DNA from: AC-37 sp036389295
Lineage (GTDB): Bacteria > Actinomycetota > Thermoleophilia > Solirubrobacterales > Thermoleophilaceae
DNA: 64,000 bases
Direction: 5' to 3'
Assembly: GCA_036389295.1 (NCBI GenBank)
Contig: DASVQB010000052.1
Span: forward strand, 1 to 64,000
How positions within the stretch are numbered: the first letter of the stretch is position 1; each line of letters starts with the position of its first letter. The translations under genes were made by a program, and so were the position numbers. Positions 51,875-60,124 of this stretch are shown one piece after another. The notes under the pieces were generated by a model. That model saw only the letters and a list, made by a program, of their open reading frames with translations. It did no database searches and was not told the DNA's origin.

Positions 51875-53574
51875 GCAGTCGTCCATCCCGTGCCGCGATC
51901 GTGGCGCTCGCGGCGTTCGCGCTGCTGCTGGGCGGCGGCGGGCAGGCCCGGGGGCAGCTCCCGCCGGTGCCGCTGCCGGAGCCGCTCGCGCGGATCGCGT
52001 TCACGGCTGGCGACGGCGACGACGTGTACGCGATCGCGGCCGACGGCTCCGGCCGCACGCGGCTCACGCGGGCCGCCGCCGGCCAGACGAACGCCGAGCC
52101 GGCGTGGTCGCCGGACGGGAGCCAGATCGCGTTCTCGCGCTTCACGGAGGACCCGGACGACGACGACGAGAGCGAGGAGCGCGGCCAGGTCTGGCTCATG
52201 CGCCCGGACGGCGGCGACCAGCGGCCGCTCGCCCCGGCGCCGCCGGCCGGGGTGATCGAGAGCGCCCCGGCGTGGTCGCCGGACGGCCGGATGCTGGCGA
52301 TCGAGCGGTTCCGCATCGGCAGCAGCCGGATCGTCAGCTCGATCGTCGTGGTCGCGGCCGACGGGAGCGGCCGGCGGACGCTCGTCCGCGAGATCGCCGC
52401 GGGGCTGACCTTCGTCGGCGAGCCGGCCTGGTCGCCGGACGGCGGCTCCATCCTGTACACGCGGACGCGGCTCGACTCGAGCGCGCACTTCCGGCCCTCG
52501 CTGCACGTGGTGAGCGCGGCCGGCGGCGAGCCGCGGGTGCTCGCGCGCGACGCCGGCCAGGGGGCGTGGTCGCCCGACGGCGCGCGGATCGCGTTCGCCA
52601 GCGTGCGCGACCGCAACGGCGAGAGCTGCGGCTCGGACGAGTGCAGCTACGCCGGCGAGATCTACGTGATGGGCGCCGACGGGAGCGGGCCGGTCCGGCT
52701 GACGCGCAGCAAGGGCGGCGACGGCGCCCCGGCCTGGTCGCCCGACGGCGAGCGGATTGCGTTCCACAGCGACCGCAACTACCCGGACGGCGAGCGCCCC
52801 GAGCTCTACTCGATGCGTCCCGACGGGACCTGCCTCACGTGGCTCACGAACGGCACCGCCTGGAGCGGGACCCCCGACTGGGAGCCGGGCGCGGGCCGCT
52901 CGAGCGACCCCGGCGCGTGCGGGGCGACGCCGCGCGAGCCGCTGGTCGAGACCGACGCGACGCCGGTGACCTCGTACACGCGGATCCCGGTCTACTGGCT
53001 CGGCCGCTCGACGGACGACGGGCTGCTGCTGTCGGATGTCCAGGCCGAGGGCGGCGTGTCCCTCACCTACGACGACTGCGGGCGCTTCGAGCCGTCCGCC
53101 TGCCCGAAGCCGCTGTCCGTCGGAAACGTCTCGACGTGCGGCAAGCCGGACGGCATCCTCGACCTTGGGGGGCACCAGCCGAGCCGCATCACGCTCTTAG
53201 GCGAGGCGATCCTGTACCGGCCGAAGTTCGACTACGAGATCGGCCCGGAGCTGTACACCGGGCCGACGACCGTCTCGGTCGACGGTGCCGGGGCCGGGTC
53301 GCTGACCGCGATCCTCCGGAAGCTGCGGCGGGCGAACCCCGAGGGCGAGCCGGGCCGGTTCCCGCGCGCGGCGTTCCCGCTGCGGTTCTGGCGCCCGATC
53401 GAGCGCACGAGCGCGGCCTACCGCAAGTACGGCACGATCGGCGCGGTCAACCGCCGGCTCCACTACTCGCGCTTCGACGTGCGCGAGTACCTCGCGATCG
53501 GGAAGCGGCTGCGCCGGCTCGGCCGCTTCGGCCGGCTCGACTGCCAGCGGCGGCAGGCCGCGGGGCTGGACTAG
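51871..53574 (+). CDS. Secreted TolB-like (PD40 propeller) protein
   Basis: A 567-residue exported protein with a signal peptide (about 1-28). Residues 40-350 form a propeller with five clear PD40/WD40-like repeats marked by AWSPDG (PAWSPDGSQIAFS, PAWSPDGRMLAIE, PAWSPDGGSILYT, GAWSPDGARIAFA, PAWSPDGERIAFH). Residues 355-567 form a second domain with cysteines (YDDCGRFEPSACP, VSTCGKPDG) and a basic C-terminus, which I do not recognise. No enzyme motif is seen; a binding or scaffold role outside the membrane is likely. It is coupled by GTGA to the methyltransferase and ends the four-gene run. Confidence 0.85.
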   Translation: MSSRPSRAAIVALAAFALLLGGGGQARGQLPPVPLPEPLARIAFTAGDGDDVYAIAADGSGRTRLTRAAAGQTNAEPAWSPDGSQIAFSRFTEDPDDDDESEERGQVWLMRPDGGDQRPLAPAPPAGVIESAPAWSPDGRMLAIERFRIGSSRIVSSIVVVAADGSGRRTLVREIAAGLTFVGEPAWSPDGGSILYTRTRLDSSAHFRPSLHVVSAAGGEPRVLARDAGQGAWSPDGARIAFASVRDRNGESCGSDECSYAGEIYVMGADGSGPVRLTRSKGGDGAPAWSPDGERIAFHSDRNYPDGERPELYSMRPDGTCLTWLTNGTAWSGTPDWEPGAGRSSDPGACGATPREPLVETDATPVTSYTRIPVYWLGRSTDDGLLLSDVQAEGGVSLTYDDCGRFEPSACPKPLSVGNVSTCGKPDGILDLGGHQPSRITLLGEAILYRPKFDYEIGPELYTGPTTVSVDGAGAGSLTAILRKLRRANPEGEPGRFPRAAFPLRFWRPIERTSAAYRKYGTIGAVNRRLHYSRFDVREYLAIGKRLRRLGRFGRLDCQRRQAAGLD

Positions 53575-53599
53575 CGGCGCCGAGGAGCGCCGGCGCGGG

Positions 53600-55195
53600 C
53601 TAGCCCTCGAGCCGCTCGTAGGCGGGCAGGGTCAGGAAGTCCACGAAGCGGTCGCCGAGCGCCACGTCCTCGAACAGCTCGCGCGACTCCCGCGGCCGGC
53701 CGTGGGCGTGGAAGAACTCGTCGCCGACCTCCTCCCTGATCTTCTCGAGCTCCTCGTCCTCGATCCGGCGGACCAGCTCGGGGGTCACGCGCTCGCCGCC
53801 GTCGATCCGCGCGCCGTGGCGGACCCACTGCCACACCTGCGAGCGGGCGATCTCGGCGGTGGCCGCGTCCTCCATCAGGTTGTTGATCGCAGCGGCGCCG
53901 TTGCCTCGCAGCCAGGAGGAGATGTACTGGATGCCCACGTTCACGTCGCTCCGCAGGCCCTCCTCGGTGACCTCGCCGCCGGCCGACGCGGCGTCGAGGA
54001 GGTCGGAGGCCGCGACCGTCACGTCGTCGCGGCGGCGGTCGACCTGGTTCGGCCGCTCGCCGAGCACGGCGTCGAACCGCTCCATCGCGACCGGGACGAG
54101 GTCCGGGTGGGCGACCCACGTGCCGTCGAAGCCGTCGCCCGCCTCGCGCTCCTTGTCGGCGCGGACGCCCGCGAAGGCGCGCTCGTTCACCTCGGGCTGG
54201 CGGCGGCTCGGCACGAACGCGGCCATCCCGCCCATCGCGTGGGCGCCCCGGCGGTGGCAGGTGCGCACGAGCAGCAGCGTGTAGGCGCGCATGAACGGGA
54301 CCGTCATCGTCACGCTCGCGCGGTCCGGCAGCAGGAACTCCGGCCGGTCGCGGAAGCACTTGATCATGCTGAAGATGTAGTCCCAGCGGCCGGCGTTGAG
54401 CCCTGCTGAATGGTCGCGCAGCTCGTAGAGGATCTCCTCCATCTCGAACGCGGCGGGGACGGTCTCGATCAGGACCGTCGCGCGGATCGTCCCCGGGTCG
54501 AGGCCGAGCCGCTCCTGGGCGTGGAGGAAGACCTCGTTCCAGAGCCGCGCCTCGAGGTGGCTCTCCATCTTCGGAAGGTAGAAGTAGGGCCCGGAGCCTC
54601 GGTCGATCAGGCGGCGGCCGTTGTGGAACAGGTGCAGGCCGAAGTCCATGAGGCCGGCCGCCACCGGGGCGCCGTCGACCAGCAGGTGGCGGTCGGTCAG
54701 GTGCCAGCCGCGCGGGCGCACGAGCAGCGTGGCCGTGTCCTCCCCGAGCCGGTAGGTCCTGCCGCCCTCCTCGTGCTCGATCGTGCCCTCGATCGCGTCG
54801 GTCAGGTTCACGTGGCCGCCGATCGCGTTCGCCCACGTGGGCGAGAGCGCGTCCTCGAAGTCCGCCATGAACCCGCGGGCGCCGGAGTTCAGCGCGTTGA
54901 TGACCATCTTCCGGTCGGTCGGGCCCGTGATCTCCACGCGGCGGTCGCGCAGGTCGGGCGGCGGCGGGGCGACCTGCCAGTCGCCCTCGCGGACCTCCCG
55001 CGTCTCCGGCAGGAAGTCCGGCAGCGCGCCCGCGTTCCAGCGCGCCACCCGGCCCGCGCGGGCCGCGACGAGCTCCCGGCGGCGCGCGTCGAAGCTGCGG
55101 TGGAGGTCGGCGACGAGCTCGAGCGCCTCGTCGGTCAGCACCTCGGCGAACCGGCCCTCGACGGGGCCGCGGACCTCGACGCCGGACGGGGTCAC
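53600..55195 (-). CDS. aceB: Malate synthase A
   Basis: A 531-residue malate synthase that condenses glyoxylate with acetyl-CoA. Family landmarks are GPTDRKMVINALNSGARGFM (ligand loop), FEDALSPTW, LPKMESHLEARLWNEVF, the catalytic-site segment DYIFSMIKCF, and the C-terminal DGTWVAHPDLVPVA. Length fits the A isoform. It is the last gene of the glycolate operon; its GTG overlaps the glcF stop. No complete isocitrate lyase is in the window, so its glyoxylate probably comes from glycolate through GlcDEF. It is convergent with the TolB-like gene. Confidence 0.95.
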   Translation of the reverse strand: MTPSGVEVRGPVEGRFAEVLTDEALELVADLHRSFDARRRELVAARAGRVARWNAGALPDFLPETREVREGDWQVAPPPPDLRDRRVEITGPTDRKMVINALNSGARGFMADFEDALSPTWANAIGGHVNLTDAIEGTIEHEEGGRTYRLGEDTATLLVRPRGWHLTDRHLLVDGAPVAAGLMDFGLHLFHNGRRLIDRGSGPYFYLPKMESHLEARLWNEVFLHAQERLGLDPGTIRATVLIETVPAAFEMEEILYELRDHSAGLNAGRWDYIFSMIKCFRDRPEFLLPDRASVTMTVPFMRAYTLLLVRTCHRRGAHAMGGMAAFVPSRRQPEVNERAFAGVRADKEREAGDGFDGTWVAHPDLVPVAMERFDAVLGERPNQVDRRRDDVTVAASDLLDAASAGGEVTEEGLRSDVNVGIQYISSWLRGNGAAAINNLMEDAATAEIARSQVWQWVRHGARIDGGERVTPELVRRIEDEELEKIREEVGDEFFHAHGRPRESRELFEDVALGDRFVDFLTLPAYERLEG

Positions 55196-56487
55196 GCCGA
55201 GGCTCCGGCCGCGATCGACTCGTCGAGCAGCTCGACCGGGTGGACCACGGCCAGGGAGCGGCCGAGGGACTCGGCGTGCGCGGCGATCTGGAGGGCGCAG
55301 CCGGGATTGGCGGCGGCCACCGCCTCGACGCCGGTCGCCAGGAGGTTGCGAGCCTTGCGACGGCCCAGCTCGGCGGCCGGCTCGGGGTTCACGACGTTGT
55401 AGATCCCGGCCGAGCCGCAGCAGATCTCCCACTCGGCCGGCTCGACCAGCTCGAGGCCGGGGATCCCGCCGAGCAGCGCGCGCGGCTGCGCCCGGACGCC
55501 CTGCGCGTGGGCGAGATGGCAGGCGTCGTGGTAGGCGACGCGCCGCCCGACCCGGCCGCGCGGCGCGCGCGGCTCGTGCTCGGCCAGCAGCTCGGTCACG
55601 TCGCGAACCTTCGCGCAGAACGCCTCGGCGCGTCCGGCCCACGCCGGGTCGTCGCGCAGCAGGTGGGCGTAGTCCTTCATCCCCGAGCCGCAGCCCGCGG
55701 CGTTCGCGACCACCGCGTCGCAGTCCTCGAACGCCGCGATGGTCTCGCGCGCGAGCGCGCGCGCGGGCCCGTCGTCGCCGGCGTGGAGCTGGAGCGAGCC
55801 GCAGCAGCGCGGCCGGCGCGGGGCGGCGACCTCCCAGCCCTCGGCGGCGAGCACCCGGGCGGTGGCGGCGTTCACGCCGCCGAAGAACGCGCGCTGGACG
55901 CAGCCCTGGAGCAGGCCGGCGCGGCCGCGCCGCTCGCCGGCCGCGGGCGTGAGGGCCGGCGGGCGGCGGGGGAGGTCCCGCAGCGCGGTGCCGGGCGTCA
56001 GCTCGAGGGCGGTGCGGAGGCGGGGGAGGCGGCCGAGCAGCCCGCCGCGCCGGCGCCGCGCGAGCCGCGGGAGGCCGAGCGCGCGGGCGGCGACGGCCGC
56101 CGGCGCCAGCGCCCGCAGCCGGCCGGGACGCGTGGCGACCTCGAACGTCAGCCGCCGCGCGAGCCGCTCGCGCGGGGTGCGGTCGTGGTTGCGCTCCACC
56201 TGGGCGCGCGCGTCCTCGATCAGCTCGTCGTAGCGGACGCCGGACGGGCAGGCGGTCACGCAGGCCATGCAGCCGAGGCAGCGGTCGAGGTGGGTCACGA
56301 GGGTGGGGGACAGCTCGCTGCCCTCCTCGAGGCCCGACCGGATCAGGACGATCCGCCCGCGCGGCGAGTCCATCTCCTCGCCCCAGAGCGAGTACGTCGG
56401 GCAGGTGGGCAGGCAGAAGCCGCAGTGGACGCAGTCCGCGATCGTGTCGGCGGACGGCGGGCGCACGGCGTCGAAGGCGGCGGCCAC
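55192..56487 (-). CDS. glcF: Glycolate oxidase iron-sulfur subunit
   Basis: A 431-residue iron-sulfur subunit. Two [4Fe-4S] motifs are visible near the N-terminus, CVHCGFCLPTCP and CLGCMACVTACP (both CX2CX2CX3CP), followed by two CCG-type cysteine-rich domains with CCGSLQLHAG and CCGSAGIYN. It passes electrons from the flavoprotein subunits to the quinone pool at the inner face of the membrane. Start is GTG at 56487, two bases after the glcE stop; the end overlaps malate synthase by GTGA. Length is typical for GlcF. Confidence 0.93.
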   Translation of the reverse strand: MAAAFDAVRPPSADTIADCVHCGFCLPTCPTYSLWGEEMDSPRGRIVLIRSGLEEGSELSPTLVTHLDRCLGCMACVTACPSGVRYDELIEDARAQVERNHDRTPRERLARRLTFEVATRPGRLRALAPAAVAARALGLPRLARRRRGGLLGRLPRLRTALELTPGTALRDLPRRPPALTPAAGERRGRAGLLQGCVQRAFFGGVNAATARVLAAEGWEVAAPRRPRCCGSLQLHAGDDGPARALARETIAAFEDCDAVVANAAGCGSGMKDYAHLLRDDPAWAGRAEAFCAKVRDVTELLAEHEPRAPRGRVGRRVAYHDACHLAHAQGVRAQPRALLGGIPGLELVEPAEWEICCGSAGIYNVVNPEPAAELGRRKARNLLATGVEAVAAANPGCALQIAAHAESLGRSLAVVHPVELLDESIAAGASA

Positions 56488-56489
56488 GC

Positions 56490-57677
56490 TCAGATGCCGC
56501 CCACGAAGACGCCGGCGTTGCAGGAGCCGGTGGGGTCGAAGCGGGCCTTGACGCGGCGCATCAGCTCGACGGCGGGCCCGTCGGCGGCGCCCCACGGGTC
56601 GATCCGCTCGCGAACGCGCCGCGGCGCGTCGAGGACGACGCAGGGGGCGGGCGCGAGCTCGCGGCGGAGCTGCTCGACCGCCGCGACCGGGTCGCCGGCC
56701 GCGCCGTCCTCGAGCGCGATCCAGGAGAGCCCGTGCGCGGCGCGGCCGACGAGCGAGCCGCCGGCGCGCTCGGCCGCGCGGAGCTGCGCCTCGACCTGGG
56801 CCTGCACGCCGGAGACGCGGACGACGACGCCGCTCGCCGAGCGCTGGCCGGCGCGCTGCGCGGCCCAGAGCCGGTCCTCGGCGGAGCCGCCCGAGTTGGG
56901 GTCGCCGCCGCGCGGCTCGGCCTCGCCGCCGACCGCCTCCGCCTCGAGTCCCGCCCGCGCCAGTGCGCCGACAGCGGCGCCGGCCTGCTCCTCCGCCCGC
57001 GCCCCCGCCATGCGCGCCAGCACTCGGCCGCGGCCCTCCGACCACGACACGTCGAGGCACTGGGCCTCCAGCGAGCCGTGGGCGAGGGCGGACACGGCTG
57101 CCGCCAGCGCGGCCGGGTCGTCCGACTCCCCGACCGCGGTCGCCGTCGCGGGCGGCAGCGGGTGGAGTCGCACGGCCGCCTCCAGGATCGCGCCGAGCGT
57201 CCCGAACGAGCCGGTGAACAGCTTCGCGAGGTCGTAGCCGGCCACGTTCTTGATCACCTTCCCGCCGGCGCGGGCGATCGTGCCGTCGGAGAGCGCGACG
57301 GTCACGCCGAGCACCAGGTCGCGCGGCCCGCCGTGGCGGTGCCGCAGCGGGCCGGAGTCCGCGGTCGCGAGCACCCCGCCGACCGTGGCGGCGTCGCCGG
57401 CGCCCAGCGGCGGGTCGACCGCCAGCATCTGCCCCGCCGCGGCCAGCTCGCCGCGCAGCCGCGCCAGCGGCACGCCGGCCTGCACGACCGCGGTGAGGTC
57501 GCCGGCGTTGTGCTCCACGACGCGGTCGAGGCCGGCGAGCGACAGCTCGACGTCCGGCGCCGGGGCGGCGGCGCCCCAGCCGAGCTTGGTCCCGCCGCCG
57601 CGCGGGCGGACGCGCGCCGCCTCGCGCAGCGCGGCCGCCGCCTCCTCGTAGGTGCCCGGCGTGAGTACGTCCGTCAT
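56490..57677 (-). CDS. glcE: Glycolate oxidase FAD-binding subunit GlcE
   Basis: A 395-residue flavoprotein subunit with the FAD_binding_4 (PCMH) fold. RPRGGGTKLGWG, VDPPLGAGDAATVGGVLAT, GPRDLVLGVTVALSDG and GYDLAKLFTGSFGTLG are the FAD-site signatures. It is smaller than GlcD and lacks the full substrate domain, as expected for GlcE. The C-terminal region is Ala/Arg-rich and longer than in E. coli. The gene sits between glcD and glcF on the minus strand. The 49-base gap before it holds a duplicated copy of the glcD 3' end. Confidence 0.9.
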   Translation of the reverse strand: MTDVLTPGTYEEAAAALREAARVRPRGGGTKLGWGAAAPAPDVELSLAGLDRVVEHNAGDLTAVVQAGVPLARLRGELAAAGQMLAVDPPLGAGDAATVGGVLATADSGPLRHRHGGPRDLVLGVTVALSDGTIARAGGKVIKNVAGYDLAKLFTGSFGTLGAILEAAVRLHPLPPATATAVGESDDPAALAAAVSALAHGSLEAQCLDVSWSEGRGRVLARMAGARAEEQAGAAVGALARAGLEAEAVGGEAEPRGGDPNSGGSAEDRLWAAQRAGQRSASGVVVRVSGVQAQVEAQLRAAERAGGSLVGRAAHGLSWIALEDGAAGDPVAAVEQLRRELAPAPCVVLDAPRRVRERIDPWGAADGPAVELMRRVKARFDPTGSCNAGVFVGGI

Positions 57678-57690
57678 GCCCGCCGCGCCG

Positions 57691-57750
57691 CCGCGCTCAC
57701 GTCCGCTCCGCGATGTGCGCCGCCGCTCACATCCGCTCCGCGATCCCCGC
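57691..57750. repeat. Tandem 30-base duplication at the glcD 3' end
   Basis: Two 30-base units (57691-57720, 57721-57750) match at 24 positions; a 21-base core differs at one base. The right unit contains the last codons and stop of glcD; the left unit repeats them, stop included, in the glcD-glcE spacer. Confidence 0.6.
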
Positions 57751-59172
57751 CGCCTCCAGCGGGTGCTGCCGGTACGGCCCCGGCACCTCGCCGCAGAGCC
57801 GCGGCGTCGGCATCACCTTCCCGGGGTTGGCGAGGCCGGCCGGGTCGAAGGCGCAGCGCAGGCGCTGGAACGCCTCGAGGTCGCCCTCCCCGAACATGCT
57901 CGGCATGTAGCGCTTCTTGTCGACGCCCACGCCGTGCTCGCCGGTGATCGACCCGCCGGCCTCCACGCAGGCGCCCACGATCAGCCCGGCGAGCTCCTCG
58001 GCCCGCTCCGGCTCGCCGTCATTCGCGGCGTCGTAGCAGACCAGCGGGTGCAGGTTCCCGTCGCCGGCGTGGAACACGTTGGCCACCCGCAGCCCGTACT
58101 CGGCGGACAGCTCGTCGATCCGCCGCAGCACCTCGGGCAGCCGGGTCCGCGGGATCACCCCGTCCTGCACGTAGTAGTTGGGCGAGATCCGCCCCATCGC
58201 GGCGAACGCGGACTTGCGCGCCCGCCACACGACCTCGCGCTCGGCCTCGTCGGCGGCGATCCGGATCCCGGTCGCACCGTTCGAGCGGCAGATCTCGACG
58301 GACTCCTCGAACCGCGCCGTGCACTCGGCCTCCGACCCGTCGAGCTCGACGATCAGGGCCGCCCCGGCGTCGGGCGGGTAGCCGGCGTCGATCGCCGCCT
58401 CGGCCGCGTCGATGGACAGCCGGTCCATCATCTCGAGCGCGCCCGGGACGAGCCCGGCGGACACGATGTCCGAGACCGCCCCGCCGGCCTCGCTCGTCGA
58501 GTCGAAGAACGCCACCAGCGTCCGCACCGCCTCCGGCCGCGGCACCACGCGGAGCGTCACGCTCACCGCGACCCCGAGCGTCCCCTCCGAGCCCACGAAC
58601 GCGCCGACGAGGTCGTAGCCGGGGTGGTCGAGGCCCTTGCCCCCCAGCGTCACGAGCTCGCCGTCCGGCAGCACGACCTCGAGGCCGGTCACGTAGTTCG
58701 TCGTGAAGCCGTACTTGAAGCAGTGCGCGCCACCCGAGTTCTCGGCCACGTTGCCGCCGATCGAGCAGACGATCTGGCTGGAGGGGTCGGGCGGGAAGAA
58801 GTGGGTCGGCGCGACGGCGTGGGAGACCGCGACGTTCGTCACCCCCGGCTCGACCACCACGCGCTGGCTCGCCAGGTCGACCTCGAGGATCCGCCGCAGG
58901 CGGGTGAGCACGACCAGGACCCCGTCCTCGACCGGGAGCGCGCCGCCGGACAGGCCGGAGCCCGACCCGCGCGCCACCCACGGCACGCCGGCGCGGTGGC
59001 AGGCGCGGACGACGTCGCGGACCTGCTCCGCCGTGTCCGGCAGCACCGCGACCCGCGGCACCACGGCGTACTGGAGCAGCCCGTCCGACTCGTACGTCCG
59101 GAGCGCGTCCGGATGGGTGACGACGTTGCCGTCGCCGCAGACGCGCTGGAGCTCCGAGGTGAGGTCCGCCAC
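57727..59172 (-). CDS. glcD: Glycolate oxidase catalytic subunit GlcD
   Basis: A 481-residue FAD-linked oxidase that converts glycolate (or D-lactate) to the 2-oxo acid. The FAD domain shows VARGSGSGLSGGALP, FPPDPSSQIVCSIGGNVAEN (in part) and GAFVGSEGTLGVA; the C-terminal substrate domain shows VFHAGDGNLHPLVCYD and TGEHGVGVDKKRYM. Glycolate is favoured over D-lactate because glcE, glcF and malate synthase follow. It is the first gene of the operon; the GTG at 59172 lies seven bases after TACCGT (59185 to 59180, minus strand), which shares its TA with the divergent promoter. Confidence 0.94.
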   Translation of the reverse strand: MADLTSELQRVCGDGNVVTHPDALRTYESDGLLQYAVVPRVAVLPDTAEQVRDVVRACHRAGVPWVARGSGSGLSGGALPVEDGVLVVLTRLRRILEVDLASQRVVVEPGVTNVAVSHAVAPTHFFPPDPSSQIVCSIGGNVAENSGGAHCFKYGFTTNYVTGLEVVLPDGELVTLGGKGLDHPGYDLVGAFVGSEGTLGVAVSVTLRVVPRPEAVRTLVAFFDSTSEAGGAVSDIVSAGLVPGALEMMDRLSIDAAEAAIDAGYPPDAGAALIVELDGSEAECTARFEESVEICRSNGATGIRIAADEAEREVVWRARKSAFAAMGRISPNYYVQDGVIPRTRLPEVLRRIDELSAEYGLRVANVFHAGDGNLHPLVCYDAANDGEPERAEELAGLIVGACVEAGGSITGEHGVGVDKKRYMPSMFGEGDLEAFQRLRCAFDPAGLANPGKVMPTPRLCGEVPGPYRQHPLEAAGIAERM

Positions 59173-59179
59173 GCCCGGG

Positions 59180-59189
59180 ACGGTACCCT
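59180..59189. promoter_or_regulatory. Divergent promoter with overlapping -10 hexamers
   Basis: ACGGTACCCT holds TACCCT on the plus strand and TACCGT on the minus strand, each exactly seven bases before a GTG start (59197 and 59172). The hexamers share one TA and the intergenic region is 24 bases. This is the cleanest of the four examples. Confidence 0.6.
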
Positions 59190-59196
59190 GCCGGAC

Positions 59197-60006
59197 GTGC
59201 CGATCGCCGAAGCGAACGGTCAGCGCCTCTACTACGAGGTCCACGGCGACGGGGAGCCGCTGCTGTGCGTGATGGGGCTCGGCTCCGACACGCTGTCGTG
59301 GACGCTCCAGGTGCCGGCCTGGTCGGAGCGGTACCGGACGGTCGTGTTCGACAACCGCGACGTCGGCCGCTCGTCGCACGCCGACGGGCCCTACGAGGTG
59401 ACCGACATGGCGGCCGACGCGCTCGCCCTGGCGGACGCCCTCGAGCTCGACGCGTTCCACCTGGTGGGCCTGTCGCTGGGCGGGGCGATCGCGCAGGAGA
59501 TGGCGCTGGCGGCGCCCGACCGGGTCCGCACCCTGACGCTGTGCGTGACCTACGGGGGCGCGGGCGCGTGGGGGGTGAGGCGCGGCCGTGTGTGGGGCGG
59601 GATCCGCCGGCGGCAGTCGTTCGAGGAGCACGTGGACAACCTGATCCTGCTCTGCTTCAGCGAGCGGTTCCTCGAGAACGAGGAGCAGGCGGAGGCGCTC
59701 AGGACGATCATCCTCGCGAACCCGAACCCGCAGCCGGCCGAGGCGTTCCTCCGCCAGCTCGACGCCGGCTCGCGCCACGAGGCCCGCGACCGGCTCGGCG
59801 GCCTGACGATGCCGGTCCACGTGATCGGCGCCGAGCGCGACATGCTGGTGCCGCGCTGGAAGTCGGACGAGATCGCCGAGCTCGTCCCGGGCGCGCGCTA
59901 CACGCTGATCGAGGGCAGCGGGCACGCCGTGAACGTCGAGGCCGCGCAGGAGCTGAACGCGGCGGTGCTCGACTTCGTCGCGGAGCACGCGCCCGCGCCG
60001 GCCTGA
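59197..60006 (+). CDS. Alpha/beta hydrolase
   Basis: A 269-residue alpha/beta-fold hydrolase. The nucleophile is S93 in LVGLSLGGAIAQ, the oxyanion region is VMGLGSD, the acid is probably the Asp in GAERDMLVP, and the base His is in EGSGHAVN. The NRDVGRSS segment is typical of the haloperoxidase/epoxide hydrolase-like group. Substrate is unknown; esterase or lactonase activity would be the default. The GTG at 59197 lies seven bases after TACCCT. It is divergent from the glycolate operon and may share its regulation. Two GC hairpins follow the stop. Confidence 0.9.
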   Translation: MPIAEANGQRLYYEVHGDGEPLLCVMGLGSDTLSWTLQVPAWSERYRTVVFDNRDVGRSSHADGPYEVTDMAADALALADALELDAFHLVGLSLGGAIAQEMALAAPDRVRTLTLCVTYGGAGAWGVRRGRVWGGIRRRQSFEEHVDNLILLCFSERFLENEEQAEALRTIILANPNPQPAEAFLRQLDAGSRHEARDRLGGLTMPVHVIGAERDMLVPRWKSDEIAELVPGARYTLIEGSGHAVNVEAAQELNAAVLDFVAEHAPAPA

Positions 60007-60044
60007 CCCGCGCGCCCCGGGCTCCGAGCGCGCCCGAGAAACGT

Positions 60045-60071
60045 GGCGGGCGCCCCTGGGGGACGCCCGCC
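60045..60071. terminator. GC hairpin after the hydrolase gene
   Basis: GGCGGGCG (60045-60052) and CGCCCGCC (60064-60071) pair perfectly; the stem can extend by CCCC/GGGG with one bulged A. It lies 38 bases after the stop, in the gap between convergent genes. Confidence 0.6.
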
Positions 60072-60088
60072 CTCGCCTCGCTCCGCCG

Positions 60089-60113
60089 GCGGCCCCGCAT
60101 GCCGGGGGGCCGC
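60089..60113. terminator. Second hairpin in the convergent gap
   Basis: GCGGCCCC (60089-60096) and GGGGCCGC (60106-60113) pair perfectly around nine bases, 12 bases before the minus-strand gene end. It probably serves that gene, while the first hairpin serves the hydrolase. Confidence 0.5.
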
Positions 60114-60124
60114 CTCGGGGAGCC

